DNA of 64,000 bases from Hormoscilla sp. GM7CHS1pb (GTDB lineage Bacteria; Cyanobacteriota; Cyanobacteriia; Cyanobacteriales; Desertifilaceae), in the NCBI GenBank assembly GCA_014323675.1, contig JACONN010000003.1, positions 434,001 through 498,000 of the forward strand. Reading direction: 5' to 3'. The translations under genes and the position numbers were made by a program. The first letter of the stretch is position 1. Each line of letters starts with the position of its first letter. Below are positions 34,153 through 43,954 of this stretch, in pieces. Below the pieces are notes generated by a model, which saw nothing but the letters and a program-made list of their open reading frames with translations, was not told the origin of the DNA and ran no database searches.

Positions 34153-34413
34153 ATGAGCAAGTTAACCATAGAAATTTCTGAGGATCTAGCAGAAGCTCTC
34201 CGAGTGCCACCAGCAGAGCGAATGTCGCGCCTGCGTCGGGAACTGGCCGTGAGATTATACCAAAAAAGTTTACTTTCATTTGGGAGGAGTCGCGAGTTGG
34301 CTCAGATGAGTAAATGGGAGTTTCACGAGTTATTGGGTTCAGAAGGGGTCGATCGCAGCTATGACTTAGAGGAATTGGAAGCAGACTTGAAAACCCTGGA
34401 GTATTTGAATTGA
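34153..34413 (+). CDS. UPF0175-family antitoxin
   Basis: 86 residues: LTIEISEDLAEALRVPP at the start, then LSFGRSRELAQMSKWEFHEL as the helix-turn-helix core. It overlaps the DUF3368 toxin start by four bases (TTGA), the typical coupling. Likely represses its own operon. Confidence 0.87.
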   Translation: MSKLTIEISEDLAEALRVPPAERMSRLRRELAVRLYQKSLLSFGRSRELAQMSKWEFHELLGSEGVDRSYDLEELEADLKTLEYLN

Positions 34414-34895
34414 AAGCAGTAACTAATTCTTCTGTCTTAATTGCTTTAAGTACAATTGGACAGCTTTCATTGTTGCATCAAAGATTTCCAGAGGGACTGC
34501 TTTTGCCCCAAGCAGTCTGGCGAGAAGTGGTAGAAACTGGAGCAGATATACCTGGATCGCGGGAAGTAGCCTCCGCTTCATGGTTGACTCGACGTGCTAT
34601 TACGAATAATGCGTTGGCAACTTTACTGCGTCTGGAATTGGATGAAGGGGAAGCAGAAGCGATCTCCTTATACTTGGAAGAACCGGTAGAAGCTATTCTG
34701 CTAGATGAAAAGAATGCACGTAAGGTAGCGAGACGCATGGGTTTACCTGTCTTGGGTACATTGGGTATCCTTATCTGGGCTAAAAAAAATGGCTCGATAC
34801 CCATTTTAAGGGAACAACTGGATGCGCTGCGACTAGGCAAGTTTCGTCTGAGCCAGTTAATTTATCAAGAAGCGTTAAATCAAGTCGGTGAATAG
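34410..34895 (+). CDS. DUF3368 PIN-like toxin
   Basis: 161 residues from TTG 34410, overlapping the antitoxin stop. TNSSVLIALSTIGQLSLL, DEGEAEAISLYLE and ILLDEKNARKVARRMGLPV give the acidic PIN-like positions, and the C-terminus has LGILIWAKKNGSI and IYQEALNQVGE. It appears complete, unlike the related genes at 26004-27433 and 59568-59860. Predicted ribonuclease toxin; not proven. Confidence 0.87.
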   Translation: MKAVTNSSVLIALSTIGQLSLLHQRFPEGLLLPQAVWREVVETGADIPGSREVASASWLTRRAITNNALATLLRLELDEGEAEAISLYLEEPVEAILLDEKNARKVARRMGLPVLGTLGILIWAKKNGSIPILREQLDALRLGKFRLSQLIYQEALNQVGE

Positions 34896-34964
34896 GAATT
34901 TGCTGTTGCTAAAGGAAGTTAGTGCGATAACAAAGAAGCAATTGACAGCAGGCACTTGCTATGG

Positions 34965-35026
34965 GTTAAGCTAAGAATTGACTGGACTGTCCGATGCCGA
35001 AGCTTAGTTAGATATGGCGATCGCGT
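34965..35026. repeat. 61-bp direct repeat, copy 2
   Basis: Same sequence class as 31078-31138. The two copies enclose the three-gene cassette and three toxin-antitoxin units. Confidence 0.75.
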
Positions 35027-35030
35027 TTGT

Positions 35031-35384
35031 TTATTTGAGAGGAATAAATCTTACTTGTCCTTCCCATTCACCCTCAAGGCTACACTCAGCTATCAGTAAT
35101 ATTTCCTCAATGGCTAGACCAATTGGAACGCGACGGCTGACTTCAAAAACTCCAGGCATTGATAAGCCTACTTGGATTCTTTCGTAGGCAAAGCGGACCA
35201 TCGTTGCTACATCATTCGTTAACACAACTCGCCCTTGCTGAGCCGCCCATGCTAAAACAGTTGGATCGTCGGCTCCGGATAAATCCACGTCTTGAACGCG
35301 AAGTATATCTACATTGGGGTTTTGACGCAGAACACCACGGATAATATGGTTGTTAAAGTTCTCGTCAGCCAGTAATTTTATCAT
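35031..35384 (-). CDS. DUF5615 PIN-like toxin
   Basis: 117 residues. KLLADENFN (Asp, Glu), DVDLSGADDPTVLAWA (acidic cluster) and VVLTNDVATM (Asp) match DUF5615 proteins, the usual partners of DUF433 antitoxins. It follows the DUF433 gene by 6 nt. Complete, unlike the copy at 33562-33801. Confidence 0.87.
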   Translation of the reverse strand: MIKLLADENFNNHIIRGVLRQNPNVDILRVQDVDLSGADDPTVLAWAAQQGRVVLTNDVATMVRFAYERIQVGLSMPGVFEVSRRVPIGLAIEEILLIAECSLEGEWEGQVRFIPLK

Positions 35385-35390
35385 ATTATA

Positions 35391-35723
35391 TTACTCGTGC
35401 TGGTTGCGTCTTGCCAACAAGCGATCGCGTATGCCCACTGGACTAAAACGGCGTTCAGCTTCCTGACGAATCTCTGCGGCAATCTTCTCGCGTTCGGTAA
35501 TATAAGCGTCAACTTCCTCTTTGTGTCTCAGATAGTAGCCGATCGCAAAATAGACATCGGCCAGCTGAAGTGATGGATAGCGATCGACGATTTCGGACGC
35601 AGGAACTCCTTCCAGAAAAGCCGCGATAACTGTATCTAGGGTGACGCGAGTTTTGCCCACTCGTATTATCCCATCAGGGTGCATCTCTAGTGGAGCCGGT
35701 TCAGTTACAATCGCTAGTGTCAT
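35391..35723 (-). CDS. DUF433 antitoxin
   Basis: 110 residues from ATG 35723 (MTLAIVTEPAPLEMHPDG). GIIRVGKTRVTLDTVIAAF, GVPASEIVDRYPSLQLADVY and the helical tail KIAAEIRQEAERRF match DUF433. A longer reading to 35840 has no family support. Paired with the DUF5615 gene downstream. Confidence 0.85.
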   Translation of the reverse strand: MTLAIVTEPAPLEMHPDGIIRVGKTRVTLDTVIAAFLEGVPASEIVDRYPSLQLADVYFAIGYYLRHKEEVDAYITEREKIAAEIRQEAERRFSPVGIRDRLLARRNQHE

Positions 35724-35841
35724 AAGCAATGGTAAGTTCAACGAGACGATCTTAGCTTTTCCGTAGCCTAGGCTGCTCGTTTGCCTGCCGTGGGGTGCAG
35801 ATGTTCCCGATCGCCTTCTCGACTGACGAGATAATACCATT

Positions 35842-36132
35842 TTACTCGTTTATATCGTTAAGTCGTTGCGTTACCAATCTGAGAATATCCACGATCTCCC
35901 CTTGGCGGCGATCGAGATTTTCCAATACCCGATAAATGCGAGACTGGTTTTGAGTAGAATCTGCCATTAAGCTATAAAGTTGAGCCCGATCGCGCTGGTA
36001 CTCCTGCTGAGATTCTGCCACCCCCGATCGCAACTCTCGAATTGATTCTGTTAAGGCTTCAATAGCCCGCGCGTTCGATGCGGCGATCGCTTTGAGCGCT
36101 TCGTCTGTCATACTGCTTGTTAGTGCTACCAT
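35842..36132 (-). CDS. Small coiled-coil hypothetical protein
   Basis: 96 residues, or 89 from ATG 36111. It is almost wholly helical: IEALTESIRELRSGVAESQQ and later LENLDRRQGEIVDILRL. No known domain; similar small coiled-coil proteins are common in cyanobacteria. It ends just upstream of the DUF433 longer reading and faces the same direction. Confidence 0.6.
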   Translation of the reverse strand: MVALTSSMTDEALKAIAASNARAIEALTESIRELRSGVAESQQEYQRDRAQLYSLMADSTQNQSRIYRVLENLDRRQGEIVDILRLVTQRLNDINE

Positions 36133-36370
36133 CGATCGTGGTAACTAGATTATACACCCGGTTTCCGATATCCCTGACCAATGTCTGAGAGGCGATCGCC
36201 AGTGGCCCCAGAGAGAGTAGGGGTCGGTGGCCAGTGCCCGCCCGACAAATAACCGGTAATCCGGAGATAAGTAACCGGTGGTAAGGCAGGAGCAGTCCCG
36301 GGAAATCATACCCCGAAAGTCCCACCACCAGGGGATTTCAGGAAAAGTTGAAAAAAAATTGCCAAAACCC
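36133..36370. other. Intergenic region
   Basis: No gene. Contains a degraded ACCCGGTTTCCGATATCC unit (36156) similar to 25960-25980, and HIP1-like sites. Confidence 0.5.
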
Positions 36371-36399
36371 TTGACAACTGCCCAGAAAATATATAAGAT
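36371..36399 (+). promoter_or_regulatory. Sigma-70-type promoter of the ribosomal cluster
   Basis: TTGACA (36371-36376), 17-bp spacer, TAAGAT (36394-36399), the closest match to consensus seen upstream of rplC. Transcription would start near 36406, leaving a leader of about 360 nt before the rplC GTG at 36769. Within that leader are several GC-rich potential hairpins (36425-36560). Confidence 0.7.
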
Positions 36400-36768
36400 G
36401 GATAATTGTCGCCAATAAACAGGAGACAGGACTCGACAGTCCTACCGGCACCCGACAGCAAGGATACTGAGCATTGACAAGGATGCTTAAGTCCCGGCGC
36501 ACCCAGCCACAAGCCTATAAGAGGTTGAGGCAGCGATATCTCGTGCCGAGTCCTTCAGGACAAGAGCACAACAAGAGATCTCGAAGAATGTTTGGAGACG
36601 CTACCCCATAATTGGAATCGACTTGCAAGCTTGCCCTGGCGGTAAGCAGCAATAGCAGCCCTAGTGGTTGCGAGATATCTTAAATTCTCCACCAAGGAAG
36701 CCATAGGTAATCCCTAGGTGCCGGTCTTGGTGGATTGAACTGTGTAAAAAAAGGAGACTAAGGTTGTT

Positions 36769-37431
36769 GTGTCTGTAGGAATTCTGGGCACGAAACTTGG
36801 CATGACGCAATTGTTTGACATGGAAGAAGGGATAGCTATCCCTGTTACCGTGATCCAAGCAGGGCCATGCAAAGTGACGCAAATTAAAACTAAAGAAACT
36901 GATGGCTACGTGGCGGTGCAACTCGGGTACAAAGAAGTGCTGGAGAAGCGAAGCAATAAGCCAGAGATGGGACACCTGAAAAAGGCAGGAGTTGAGAGGC
37001 CCCTACGTCACCTGCGGGAGTACCGCACGGAGGGTGTCGATGGCTACGAACTGGGTCAGGAAATTAAAGTTGATATATTTGAGGCCGGTCAAGAGGTAGA
37101 TGTGATCGGCACGAGTATAGGTAGGGGCTTTGCAGGCTATCAAAAACGCCATAACTTCCGGCGCGGTCCCATGTCCCACGGTTCCAAAAATCACCGCCTG
37201 CCAGGATCGACCGGTGCGGGAACGACACCAGGTCGGATCTATCCGGGGAAGAAAATGGCAGGACGCAAAGGGGGCGATCGCATCACGATCGAGAAGTTGA
37301 AAGTAGTGCGAGCGGATGCAGAACGGGGGTTACTGGTGGTATCTGGGTCAGTGCCCGGTAAACCAGGAACATTGCTGAATATTGTCCCAGCGAAGCGAGT
37401 AGGCAAGAAAGTAGAGGCAGAAAATGGTTAG
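36769..37431 (+). CDS. rplC: 50S ribosomal protein L3
   Basis: 220 residues, GTG start at 36769 with AAGGAGA about 10 nt upstream. [15 protein letters not shown] at the start and [20 protein letters not shown] in the core are diagnostic. L3 initiates assembly of the large subunit near the peptidyl-transferase centre. First gene of the ribosomal cluster; overlaps rplD by 8 nt. Full length. Confidence 0.97.
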   Translation: MSVGILGTKLGMTQLFDMEEGIAIPVTVIQAGPCKVTQIKTKETDGYVAVQLGYKEVLEKRSNKPEMGHLKKAGVERPLRHLREYRTEGVDGYELGQEIKVDIFEAGQEVDVIGTSIGRGFAGYQKRHNFRRGPMSHGSKNHRLPGSTGAGTTPGRIYPGKKMAGRKGGDRITIEKLKVVRADAERGLLVVSGSVPGKPGTLLNIVPAKRVGKKVEAENG

Positions 37432-38056
37432 TTGTGCAGTCCGAAATTGGGAAGGACAAGAAGTAGGACAAGAAAATCTGGAATTACGAGTTGCTAAGGA
37501 AGAAAATGCAGCTCACATAGTCCACCGGGCCTTGGTAAGGCAAGTGAATAATGGCCGCCAGGGGACCGCGAGCGCGAAAACTCGCGCCGAAGTCAGAGGT
37601 GGCGGGCGCAAACCTTGGCGTCAAAAGGGCACGGGCAGAGCGCGGGCAGGTTCGATCCGATCGCCCCTATGGCGGGGAGGCGGGGTAATATTTGGACCCA
37701 AACCCAGAAGCTATGAAACGAAGATGAACCGCAAAGAGCGGCGTCTGGCCCTGCGGACGGCATATATGAGCCGAGTCGAAGACTTAATTGTAGTAGAAGA
37801 GTTTGCCGAGCAATTACCGCAACCAAAAACCAAAGAATTGGTAGGGGCGATCGCCCGTTGGGGAGTAGACCCAGGAAAGAAAGTGCTATTGATATTGCCA
37901 GAGAAATCAGAAATGGTATATCTGTCGGCCAGGAATATAGCTTGGGTGCGGCTGATCGAGGCAAATCAATTGAATGTCTATGACGTGCTGAATGCCGATA
38001 AAATTGTAGTGACGAAAGCAGCCTTGGCAAAAATTCAGGAGGTGTACGGTGAGTAG
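37424..38056 (+). CDS. rplD: 50S ribosomal protein L4
   Basis: 210 residues from ATG 37424. [19 protein letters not shown] and [20 protein letters not shown] form the conserved loop that lines the exit tunnel. In many bacteria L4 also controls its own operon; whether it does here is not visible. Overlaps rplC and rplW (8 nt each), implying coupled translation. Confidence 0.97.
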   Translation: MVSCAVRNWEGQEVGQENLELRVAKEENAAHIVHRALVRQVNNGRQGTASAKTRAEVRGGGRKPWRQKGTGRARAGSIRSPLWRGGGVIFGPKPRSYETKMNRKERRLALRTAYMSRVEDLIVVEEFAEQLPQPKTKELVGAIARWGVDPGKKVLLILPEKSEMVYLSARNIAWVRLIEANQLNVYDVLNADKIVVTKAALAKIQEVYGE

Positions 38057-38351
38057 AAGAGACCCCAACGCCCTACAAGATTTAATCAGACGTCCGATAG
38101 TCACGGAAAAAGCAACGCGGCTGTTAGAAGAGAACAAATACACCTTTGAGGTGGACAAGCGGGCCACCAAGCCGGAGATCAAAGCGGCGATCGAAGATTT
38201 GTTCGAGGTAAAAGTGGTCAAGGTAAACACCTTAATCAAACTCCGGAGAAAAAAGAGAGTCGGGAGATTTGTGGGATATAAAGCCCAATACAAACGGGCA
38301 ATTGTTACCCTGGCAGAAGAAAATGAAATAGTCCTGTTCCCAGAAGTATAG
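38049..38351 (+). CDS. rplW: 50S ribosomal protein L23
   Basis: 100 residues, GTG start inside rpl[21 protein letters not shown] and [18 protein letters not shown] match L23, which sits at the tunnel exit and docks signal recognition particle and trigger factor. Full length. Confidence 0.96.
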   Translation: MSRRDPNALQDLIRRPIVTEKATRLLEENKYTFEVDKRATKPEIKAAIEDLFEVKVVKVNTLIKLRRKKRVGRFVGYKAQYKRAIVTLAEENEIVLFPEV

Positions 38352-38397
38352 TTAGCGCTCGTGGCGAGATGCCCGGCGCAACAGAGGAGAAAGAAAT

Positions 38398-39261
38398 ATG
38401 CCAGTTAGAAATTATAAACCCTATACTCCCAGTACCCGCGAACACAGCGTATCTGATTTTGCGGAGATTACCCGCAGCGAGCCGGAAAAATCCTTGACGC
38501 GATCGAAGCATCGTGCGAAAGGAAGGAATAATCGCGGGGTAATAACCTGTAGACATCGAGGGGGCGGTCACAAGCGACTGTACCGGGAAGTAGATTTTAA
38601 GCGCCAGAAGCACAACATTCCGGCAAAAGTAGCAGCAATTGAATACGATCCCAACCGGAATGCCCGGATAGCCCTGCTATATTATGAGGATGGGGAAAAG
38701 CGGTATATACTGCACCCCAAAGGATTAGAAGTGGGGACGAAGATCGTCTCGGGACCGGAGTCCCCGATCGAAGTAGGGAATGCCTTGCCCCTGGGTAACA
38801 TGCCCTTGGGAACCAACGTCCATAACGTGGAACTGAAACCCGGGCGGGGAGGGCAGATGGTGAGAGCTGCCGGTGCCACAGCCCAGGTAGTGGCAAAAGA
38901 AGGAGACTATGTGAGCGTCCGCATGCCCTCCGGAGAAGTGCGGATGATCCGACGGGAATGCTACGCCACCATCGGACAAGTGGGTAATGTGGAAGCGAGA
39001 AATATTAGCCTGGGGAAAGCAGGTCGGACGCGCTGGAAAGGACGCCGTCCAGAAGTCAGAGGCAGCGTCATGAACCCGGTGGACCACCCCCATGGTGGTG
39101 GAGAAGGTCGGGCCCCGATCGGGAGAAGCGGTCCCATGACCCCCTGGGGCAAACTAGCTTTGGGTTACAAAACCCGCAAGAAAAAGAAACAAAGTGATGC
39201 TTTGATTGTACGCCGTCGCCGGAAATCTTCCAAGCGTGGTAGAGGCGGTCGGCAAAGTTAA
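38398..39261 (+). CDS. rplB: 50S ribosomal protein L2
   Basis: 287 residues from ATG 38398 with GGAGA upstream. [20 protein letters not shown] and [18 protein letters not shown] (with the conserved His) are typical. L2 is essential for subunit association and peptidyl transfer. Basic C-terminal tail. Full length. Confidence 0.97.
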   Translation: MPVRNYKPYTPSTREHSVSDFAEITRSEPEKSLTRSKHRAKGRNNRGVITCRHRGGGHKRLYREVDFKRQKHNIPAKVAAIEYDPNRNARIALLYYEDGEKRYILHPKGLEVGTKIVSGPESPIEVGNALPLGNMPLGTNVHNVELKPGRGGQMVRAAGATAQVVAKEGDYVSVRMPSGEVRMIRRECYATIGQVGNVEARNISLGKAGRTRWKGRRPEVRGSVMNPVDHPHGGGEGRAPIGRSGPMTPWGKLALGYKTRKKKKQSDALIVRRRRKSSKRGRGGRQS

Positions 39262-39340
39262 GGGTGAATAAAAGAATCACCCCGACAGGCGAGGCGCGCC
39301 CGGAGGCGCCCGTCCGACGTAACTAACAAAGAAAAGAAAA

Positions 39341-39619
39341 ATGTCTCGTTCATTAAAGAAAGGACCATTCGTAGCAGATCATCTGCTGAGTAAAATAGAA
39401 AAGCTGAACGAAAAAGGCCAAAAGCAAGTGATCAAGACTTGGTCTCGGGCATCGACAATAGTGCCCCAGATGATCGGCCATACGATCGCAGTCCACAATG
39501 GCAAGCAGCACGTGCCAGTGTTTATCAGCGAGCAGATGGTGGGACATAAATTGGGAGAATTTGCCCCAACGCGCACCTTTCGCGGTCATACTAAGGGAGA
39601 TAAAAAATCTCGGAGATAG
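39341..39619 (+). CDS. rpsS: 30S ribosomal protein S19
   Basis: 92 residues, [15 protein letters not shown] at the start and [15 protein letters not shown] near the end. Binds with S13 in the head of the small subunit. About 80 nt of GC-rich hairpin-forming sequence (39280-39320) separates it from rplB. Confidence 0.96.
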   Translation: MSRSLKKGPFVADHLLSKIEKLNEKGQKQVIKTWSRASTIVPQMIGHTIAVHNGKQHVPVFISEQMVGHKLGEFAPTRTFRGHTKGDKKSRR

Positions 39620-39731
39620 CAGACGATGGAAAGTGGCAAGATCCAGGGTTGATTGTGGTAAAATGTTCGGCAGGAGTTGAGCAATAAGAGAAACCCGGTT
39701 GAGGCTAGACTAGCAATAAGGAAAAGGGGAA

Positions 39732-40097
39732 ATGGCAATAGATACAGATTCAGAAACAAAGGCGATCGCGAAATCCATCCGCATGTCTCCCCATAAAGTG
39801 CGTCGGGTACTAGACCAGATCAGAGGGCGAGAGTACCAAGATGCGCTAACAATACTGGAGTTTATGCCCTACCGAGCTTGCGAACCGGTGAGAAAGGTAG
39901 TGATGTCGGCAGCAGCAAATGCCGAACATAATCAGGGACTAAACCGGAGGGACTTAGTTATAAGTAAAGCCTATGCAGATGGGGGACCAGCATTGAAACG
40001 CTATAGACCCCGCGCTCAAGGAAGAGCTTACCCGATTCGCAAGCCGACCTGTCATATTACGGTAGCAGTAGCCCCGAAATTAGACGACGAGAGATAA
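39732..40097 (+). CDS. rplV: 50S ribosomal protein L22
   Basis: 121 residues. [19 protein letters not shown] and [20 protein letters not shown] (the tunnel loop) identify L22. The N-terminal ten residues (AIDTDSETK) are a short extension common in cyanobacteria. Followed by rpsC after 21 nt. Confidence 0.96.
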   Translation: MAIDTDSETKAIAKSIRMSPHKVRRVLDQIRGREYQDALTILEFMPYRACEPVRKVVMSAAANAEHNQGLNRRDLVISKAYADGGPALKRYRPRAQGRAYPIRKPTCHITVAVAPKLDDER

Positions 40098-40118
40098 GCA
40101 AGAGTAAGAGGTTTCATA

Positions 40119-40856
40119 GTGGGACAGAAAATACATCCAATAGGGTTTCGTCTGGGGGTGACCAAAGAACACCGATCGCGGTGGTATGCTGATGCCAAGC
40201 ATTATCCAGACATATTGCAAGAGGACTATAAAATTCGTCAGTACGTAGAAAAAAATCTGAGCAATGCGGGGATCTCGGAAGTACGGATAGAACGGAAAGC
40301 AGACCAAATAGAATTGGAAGTCCGCACGGCCCGACCAGGTGTAGTGGTAGGTCGGGGAGGAGCCGGTATTGAATCCTTGCGCACGGGATTGCAGGCTGTA
40401 TTGGGAAGCAGCGATCGGCAAATCCGGATTAACGTAGTAGAAGTGGCCAAAGTGGATGTCGATGCCGCACTGCTAGCAGAATATATTGCTCAACAACTAG
40501 AAAGACGGGTATCATTTCGCCGGGTAGTCCGTCAAGCCATTCAAAGGGCTCAGCGGGCTAACGTTCAGGGCATCAAAGTGCAAATCAGTGGGAGATTAAA
40601 CGGAGTGGAAATTGCGCGGACGGAATGGACCAGGGAAGGGAGAGTACCCCTGCATACCTTAAGAGCAGACATTGACTACGCTTACCGCCCAGCCCAGACA
40701 ATCTATGGCATCCTGGGAGTGAAAATTTGGGTCTTCAAAGGGGAAATAATTCCCGGACAAGAAGAACTGCAAGCCGCAGCAGCACCGCCCCCAGGTGGTC
40801 GGAGGCGACAACCACGACGCCGTCAGCAATTTGAAGACCGTTCTAATGATGGTTAG
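40119..40856 (+). CDS. rpsC: 30S ribosomal protein S3
   Basis: 245 residues, GTG start ([15 protein letters not shown]). The KH domain has [15 protein letters not shown]. The C-terminal end is rich in Pro, Arg and Gln. Forms part of the mRNA entry site with S4 and S5. Full length. Confidence 0.96.
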   Translation: MGQKIHPIGFRLGVTKEHRSRWYADAKHYPDILQEDYKIRQYVEKNLSNAGISEVRIERKADQIELEVRTARPGVVVGRGGAGIESLRTGLQAVLGSSDRQIRINVVEVAKVDVDAALLAEYIAQQLERRVSFRRVVRQAIQRAQRANVQGIKVQISGRLNGVEIARTEWTREGRVPLHTLRADIDYAYRPAQTIYGILGVKIWVFKGEIIPGQEELQAAAAPPPGGRRRQPRRRQQFEDRSNDG

Positions 40857-41032
40857 TAGCCCTCCAGACAGGCGGATCGCCTGTCAGTAGAGAGAAGAGT
40901 TGACAATAGATAAGTAGGTGAGGGAAGAGTAGAGTTTCTCCCCCATGTTTAATAAGCGCGATCGCTCTCATTGGAAGCTGAAAACGGGCAGAGGAGACGC
41001 CCGCCCCACGCAAAGGAAAACGGACAAAGGTT

Positions 41033-41449
41033 ATGTTAAGTCCCAGAAGAACAAAATTCCGCAAGCAACATCGAGGTCGGATGAAGGGAATGGCCTCAAG
41101 TGGGAACAAGATTAACTTCGGCGAGTATGCTTTACAAGCACTCGAACCTCACTGGATCACATCCCGCCAAATTGAAGCAGGTCGCCGTGCCATGACCCGT
41201 TATATCCGCCGGGGTGGGAAAATCTGGATTAGAATCTTTCCCGATAAACCAGTAACTATGCGCCCCGCAGAAACCCGGATGGGTTCTGGTAAAGGGAACC
41301 CAGAATTTTGGGTAGCAGTAGTGAAGCCCGGACGCATACTCTATGAAATCGCTGGCGTACCAGAAGCAACGGCGAGAGAGGCGATGCGCCTTGCTTCTCA
41401 CAAATTGCCGATTAAAACAAAGTTCGTAGTCCGCGAAACGGAGCATTAG
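41033..41449 (+). CDS. rplP: 50S ribosomal protein L16
   Basis: 138 residues: [19 protein letters not shown] start and [20 protein letters not shown]. Positions tRNA in the A site. A 176-bp spacer separates it from rpsC, without a gene. Confidence 0.96.
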   Translation: MLSPRRTKFRKQHRGRMKGMASSGNKINFGEYALQALEPHWITSRQIEAGRRAMTRYIRRGGKIWIRIFPDKPVTMRPAETRMGSGKGNPEFWVAVVKPGRILYEIAGVPEATAREAMRLASHKLPIKTKFVVRETEH

Positions 41450-41453
41450 TACA

Positions 41454-41750
41454 ATGGCTTTACCGAAGATTGAAGAGGCGAGAAAGCTGAGTGATGAAGA
41501 ACTGATCGAGCAGATTAAAGCCGTCAAGAAGGAACTATTTGGCTTAAGGTTCAAGAAAAGTACTAATCAGTCAGAGGAAAAAACCCACCTAGTCAAACAT
41601 ACTAGGCACCGGCAGGCTCAACTGATGACAGTACAACGGGAAAGGGAACTGGCAGCAGCCAGGACAACGCCCGCAGAGGAAGCAGTAGCAGAGGTAGCAG
41701 AGGCAGAGGTAGCAGCAACAGAGGAAGCAGAGGCAGAGGAGGCAACGTAA
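41454..41750 (+). CDS. rpmC: 50S ribosomal protein L29 with acidic tail
   Basis: 98 residues. KIEEARKLSDEELIEQIKAV and LVKHTRHRQAQLMTVQRERE are L29. Residues after about 68 form an Ala/Glu/Val-rich acidic tail made of short repeats (AEVAEAEVAATEEAEAE). Most L29 proteins have about 65-75 residues, so the tail is an extension. Whether it is folded or functional is unknown. Confidence 0.92.
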   Translation: MALPKIEEARKLSDEELIEQIKAVKKELFGLRFKKSTNQSEEKTHLVKHTRHRQAQLMTVQRERELAAARTTPAEEAVAEVAEAEVAATEEAEAEEAT

Positions 41751-41756
41751 GGGAAT

Positions 41757-42155
41757 ATGGCGATTAAAGAGAGAGTTGGTGTAGTCGTCAGCGACAAGAT
41801 GCAGAAAACAGTGGTGGTGGCAGTAGAAAACCGCAGCGCCCACCAGAAGTACGGCAAAATTATGGTGCGTACTAAGCGCTATAAAGCTCATGACGAAGAA
41901 AACCGGTGCAAAGAGGGCGATCGGGTGCGGATCAGAGAAACGCGACCCCTCAGCCGCACCAAACGCTGGATGGTGAGTGAAATTCTCACTAAAGAAGCCA
42001 AGGTCAAAGACAAGAGTGCATCTGCGAGTCCAGAAGTACCTGCGAGTCCGGAAGTACCTGCGAGTCCAGAAGCATCGAGTCCAGAAGCACCTGCAAGTCC
42101 AGAAGCACCTGCGAGTCCAGAAGCATCGAGTCCAGAAGCAGAAGCTAATAGCTAA
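41757..42155 (+). CDS. rpsQ: 30S ribosomal protein S17 with repetitive tail
   Basis: 132 residues; the S17 core ([40 protein letters not shown]) is about 84 residues. The rest is built of [17 protein letters not shown] units encoded by GCGAGTCCAGAAG-type tandem repeats (about 42021-42145). S17 is normally 80-90 residues. The acidic Pro-rich tail would be on the solvent side; inference. Confidence 0.92.
   Translation: MAIKERVGVVVSDKMQKTVVVAVENRSAHQKYGKIMVRTKRYKAHDEENRCKEGDRVRIRETRPLSRTKRWMVSEILTKEAKVKDKSASASPEVPASPEVPASPEASSPEAPASPEAPASPEASSPEAEANS
42021..42145 (+). repeat. Tandem repeat inside rpsQ
   Basis: Several 12-18-bp units reading [GC]AGTCCAGAAG with CACCTG or TACCTG; in frame throughout. 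Responsible for the S17 tail. Confidence 0.8.
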
Positions 42156-42171
42156 TTAAAAGGACAAAACC

Positions 42172-42537
42172 GTGATTCAACAAGAGTCTTACCTGAATGT
42201 AGCTGATAACAGCGGGGCACGGAAAATAATGTGCATTCGTGTCCTCGGAGGAAACCGACGCTATGCTAGCGTCGGAGATGTAATTATCGGCGTTGTCAAA
42301 GACGCCAGCCCGAATATGGCGATCAAAAAGTCAGATATAGTTAGAGCTGTGATCGTCCGTACCCGTAAGGGACTGCGTCGGGAGAGCGGTATGAGTATTC
42401 GCTTTGACGACAACGCTGCTGTGATTGTCAACCCAGAGGGTAATCCCAGGGGAACCCGGGTGTTTGGGCCAGTAGCCCGAGAACTACGGGATAAGAACTA
42501 TACCAAGATAGTTTCCTTAGCGCCGGAGGTGTTGTGA
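42172..42537 (+). CDS. rplN: 50S ribosomal protein L14
   Basis: 121 residues, GTG start ([17 protein letters not shown]). Later [17 protein letters not shown]. Part of the intersubunit bridge B8. The stop overlaps the rplX start (TGATG). Confidence 0.97.
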   Translation: MIQQESYLNVADNSGARKIMCIRVLGGNRRYASVGDVIIGVVKDASPNMAIKKSDIVRAVIVRTRKGLRRESGMSIRFDDNAAVIVNPEGNPRGTRVFGPVARELRDKNYTKIVSLAPEVL

Positions 42538-42906
42538 TGGCCAACAAGAAGGGTGCGAAAAGCACTGGCGATCGTCCCGTGCGATATAAGATGCATGTCA
42601 AGAAAGGTGACAAGGTGCAGGTAATTGCCGGCAAAGACAAAGGCAAGGTGGGAGAGGTGCTCAGAACCTTGCCAAAAGAGAGCAAGGTAGTAGTCAAGGA
42701 GGTGAACAAAAAAAACGAAGCATGTCAAACCGAGGCAAGAAGGGGAATCAGGTCAAATAAAGATATTTGAAGGACCGATTCATAGCTCAAATGTCATGCT
42801 TTATTCAGAAAAAGAAAAGGTAGCGTCGCGGGTAGGCTACAGTACCAATGAGGATGGCAAGAAGGTGAGAATACTCAAAAAGACGGGAGAAATAATTGAT
42901 GATTAG
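42537..42906 (+). CDS. rplX: 50S ribosomal protein L24, one-base shift in an A8 run
   Basis: ATG 42537 gives [20 protein letters not shown] and VVVKEVN, then an A8 run at 42708-42715 shifts the frame. Reading one A fewer continues with [26 protein letters not shown] and KKTGEIIDD, ending at TAG 42904-42906; about 122 residues, the expected length. L24 is needed early in 50S assembly, so I treat this as a sequencing or assembly indel rather than a dead gene. The unshifted reading stops at 42770. Confidence 0.88.
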
Positions 42907-42967
42907 TTACCTGTGTACCCCGCTCAACCGCGATCGCGGGGGACAGAGAAGTTGCAAGGGAGGGTAA

Positions 42968-43513
42968 ATGGCAGAACAACTAAAAAACCGATACAACGAG
43001 AAGATTGTGCCCGCGCTGATGGAGAAGTTTAGTTACAGCAATATCCATCAAGTGCCGAAGGTGGCAAAAGTGACCGTGAACAGAGGGTTAGGGGAAGCGT
43101 CATCAAATGCTAAGGCATTAGAAGCTTCTGTCAAGGAAATCGCCGCGATCGCGGGTCAAAAGCCAGTAGTGACAAGGGCCAAAAAGGCGATCGCGGGCTT
43201 CAAAATCCGCCAAGGAATGCCAGTAGGGGTGATGGTAACATTGCGGCGAGAGCGGATGTATGCCTTTCTAGATCGGTTAATCAACCTAGCGCTGCCCAGG
43301 ATCAGAGACTTTCGGGGGGTCAGTCCCAAAAGCTTTGACGGACGGGGCAACTACACTCTGGGATTGAAAGAGCAGCTAATCTTTCCAGAAGTAGACTACG
43401 ACAGCATCGATCAAATTCGGGGCATGGACATTTCCATCATCACCACAGCAAACACCGACGAAGAGGGACGCGCCTTGCTGCGAGAAATGGGCATGCCCTT
43501 CCGGGATAAGTGA
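42968..43513 (+). CDS. rplE: 50S ribosomal protein L5
   Basis: 181 residues: [49 protein letters not shown] and [16 protein letters not shown]. Binds 5S rRNA. Full length. Confidence 0.97.
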   Translation: MAEQLKNRYNEKIVPALMEKFSYSNIHQVPKVAKVTVNRGLGEASSNAKALEASVKEIAAIAGQKPVVTRAKKAIAGFKIRQGMPVGVMVTLRRERMYAFLDRLINLALPRIRDFRGVSPKSFDGRGNYTLGLKEQLIFPEVDYDSIDQIRGMDISIITTANTDEEGRALLREMGMPFRDK

Positions 43514-43535
43514 GGCATTAAGAGGCAGAGTAAAG

Positions 43536-43937
43536 ATGGCGGTAAACGATACGATTGCAGATATGCTAACGCGCATTAGAAATGCTTCTCTAGCACGACA
43601 TAAAACAACAAACGTGCCAGCAACAAAAATGACGCGCAGCATTGCCAGGGTATTAAAAGAGGAAGGATTCATTGGTGAAATTGAAGAAACGGGAGAAGGA
43701 GTTAAGCGGTATTTGGCGATAGAATTAAAATATAAGGGCAAGAACCGGACCAAAATTATCACCAAGTTAAAACGGATAAGCAGACCGGGATTGCGGGTAT
43801 ACAAAAACCGCAAAGAATTGCCTCGGGTGCTGGGCGGGATTGGGATTGCGATTATATCCACATCCAGTGGGATAATGACTGACCGCGAAGCCAGACGCCA
43901 AGGAATAGGAGGCGAAGTGCTTTGCTATGTCTGGTAA
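43536..43937 (+). CDS. rpsH: 30S ribosomal protein S8
   Basis: 133 residues: [18 protein letters not shown] start and [20 protein letters not shown] plus VLCYVW end. Binds the central domain of 16S rRNA; in some bacteria it represses the spc operon. Confidence 0.97.
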   Translation: MAVNDTIADMLTRIRNASLARHKTTNVPATKMTRSIARVLKEEGFIGEIEETGEGVKRYLAIELKYKGKNRTKIITKLKRISRPGLRVYKNRKELPRVLGGIGIAIISTSSGIMTDREARRQGIGGEVLCYVW

Positions 43938-43954
43938 GTTAGCAGAGGTTAATT

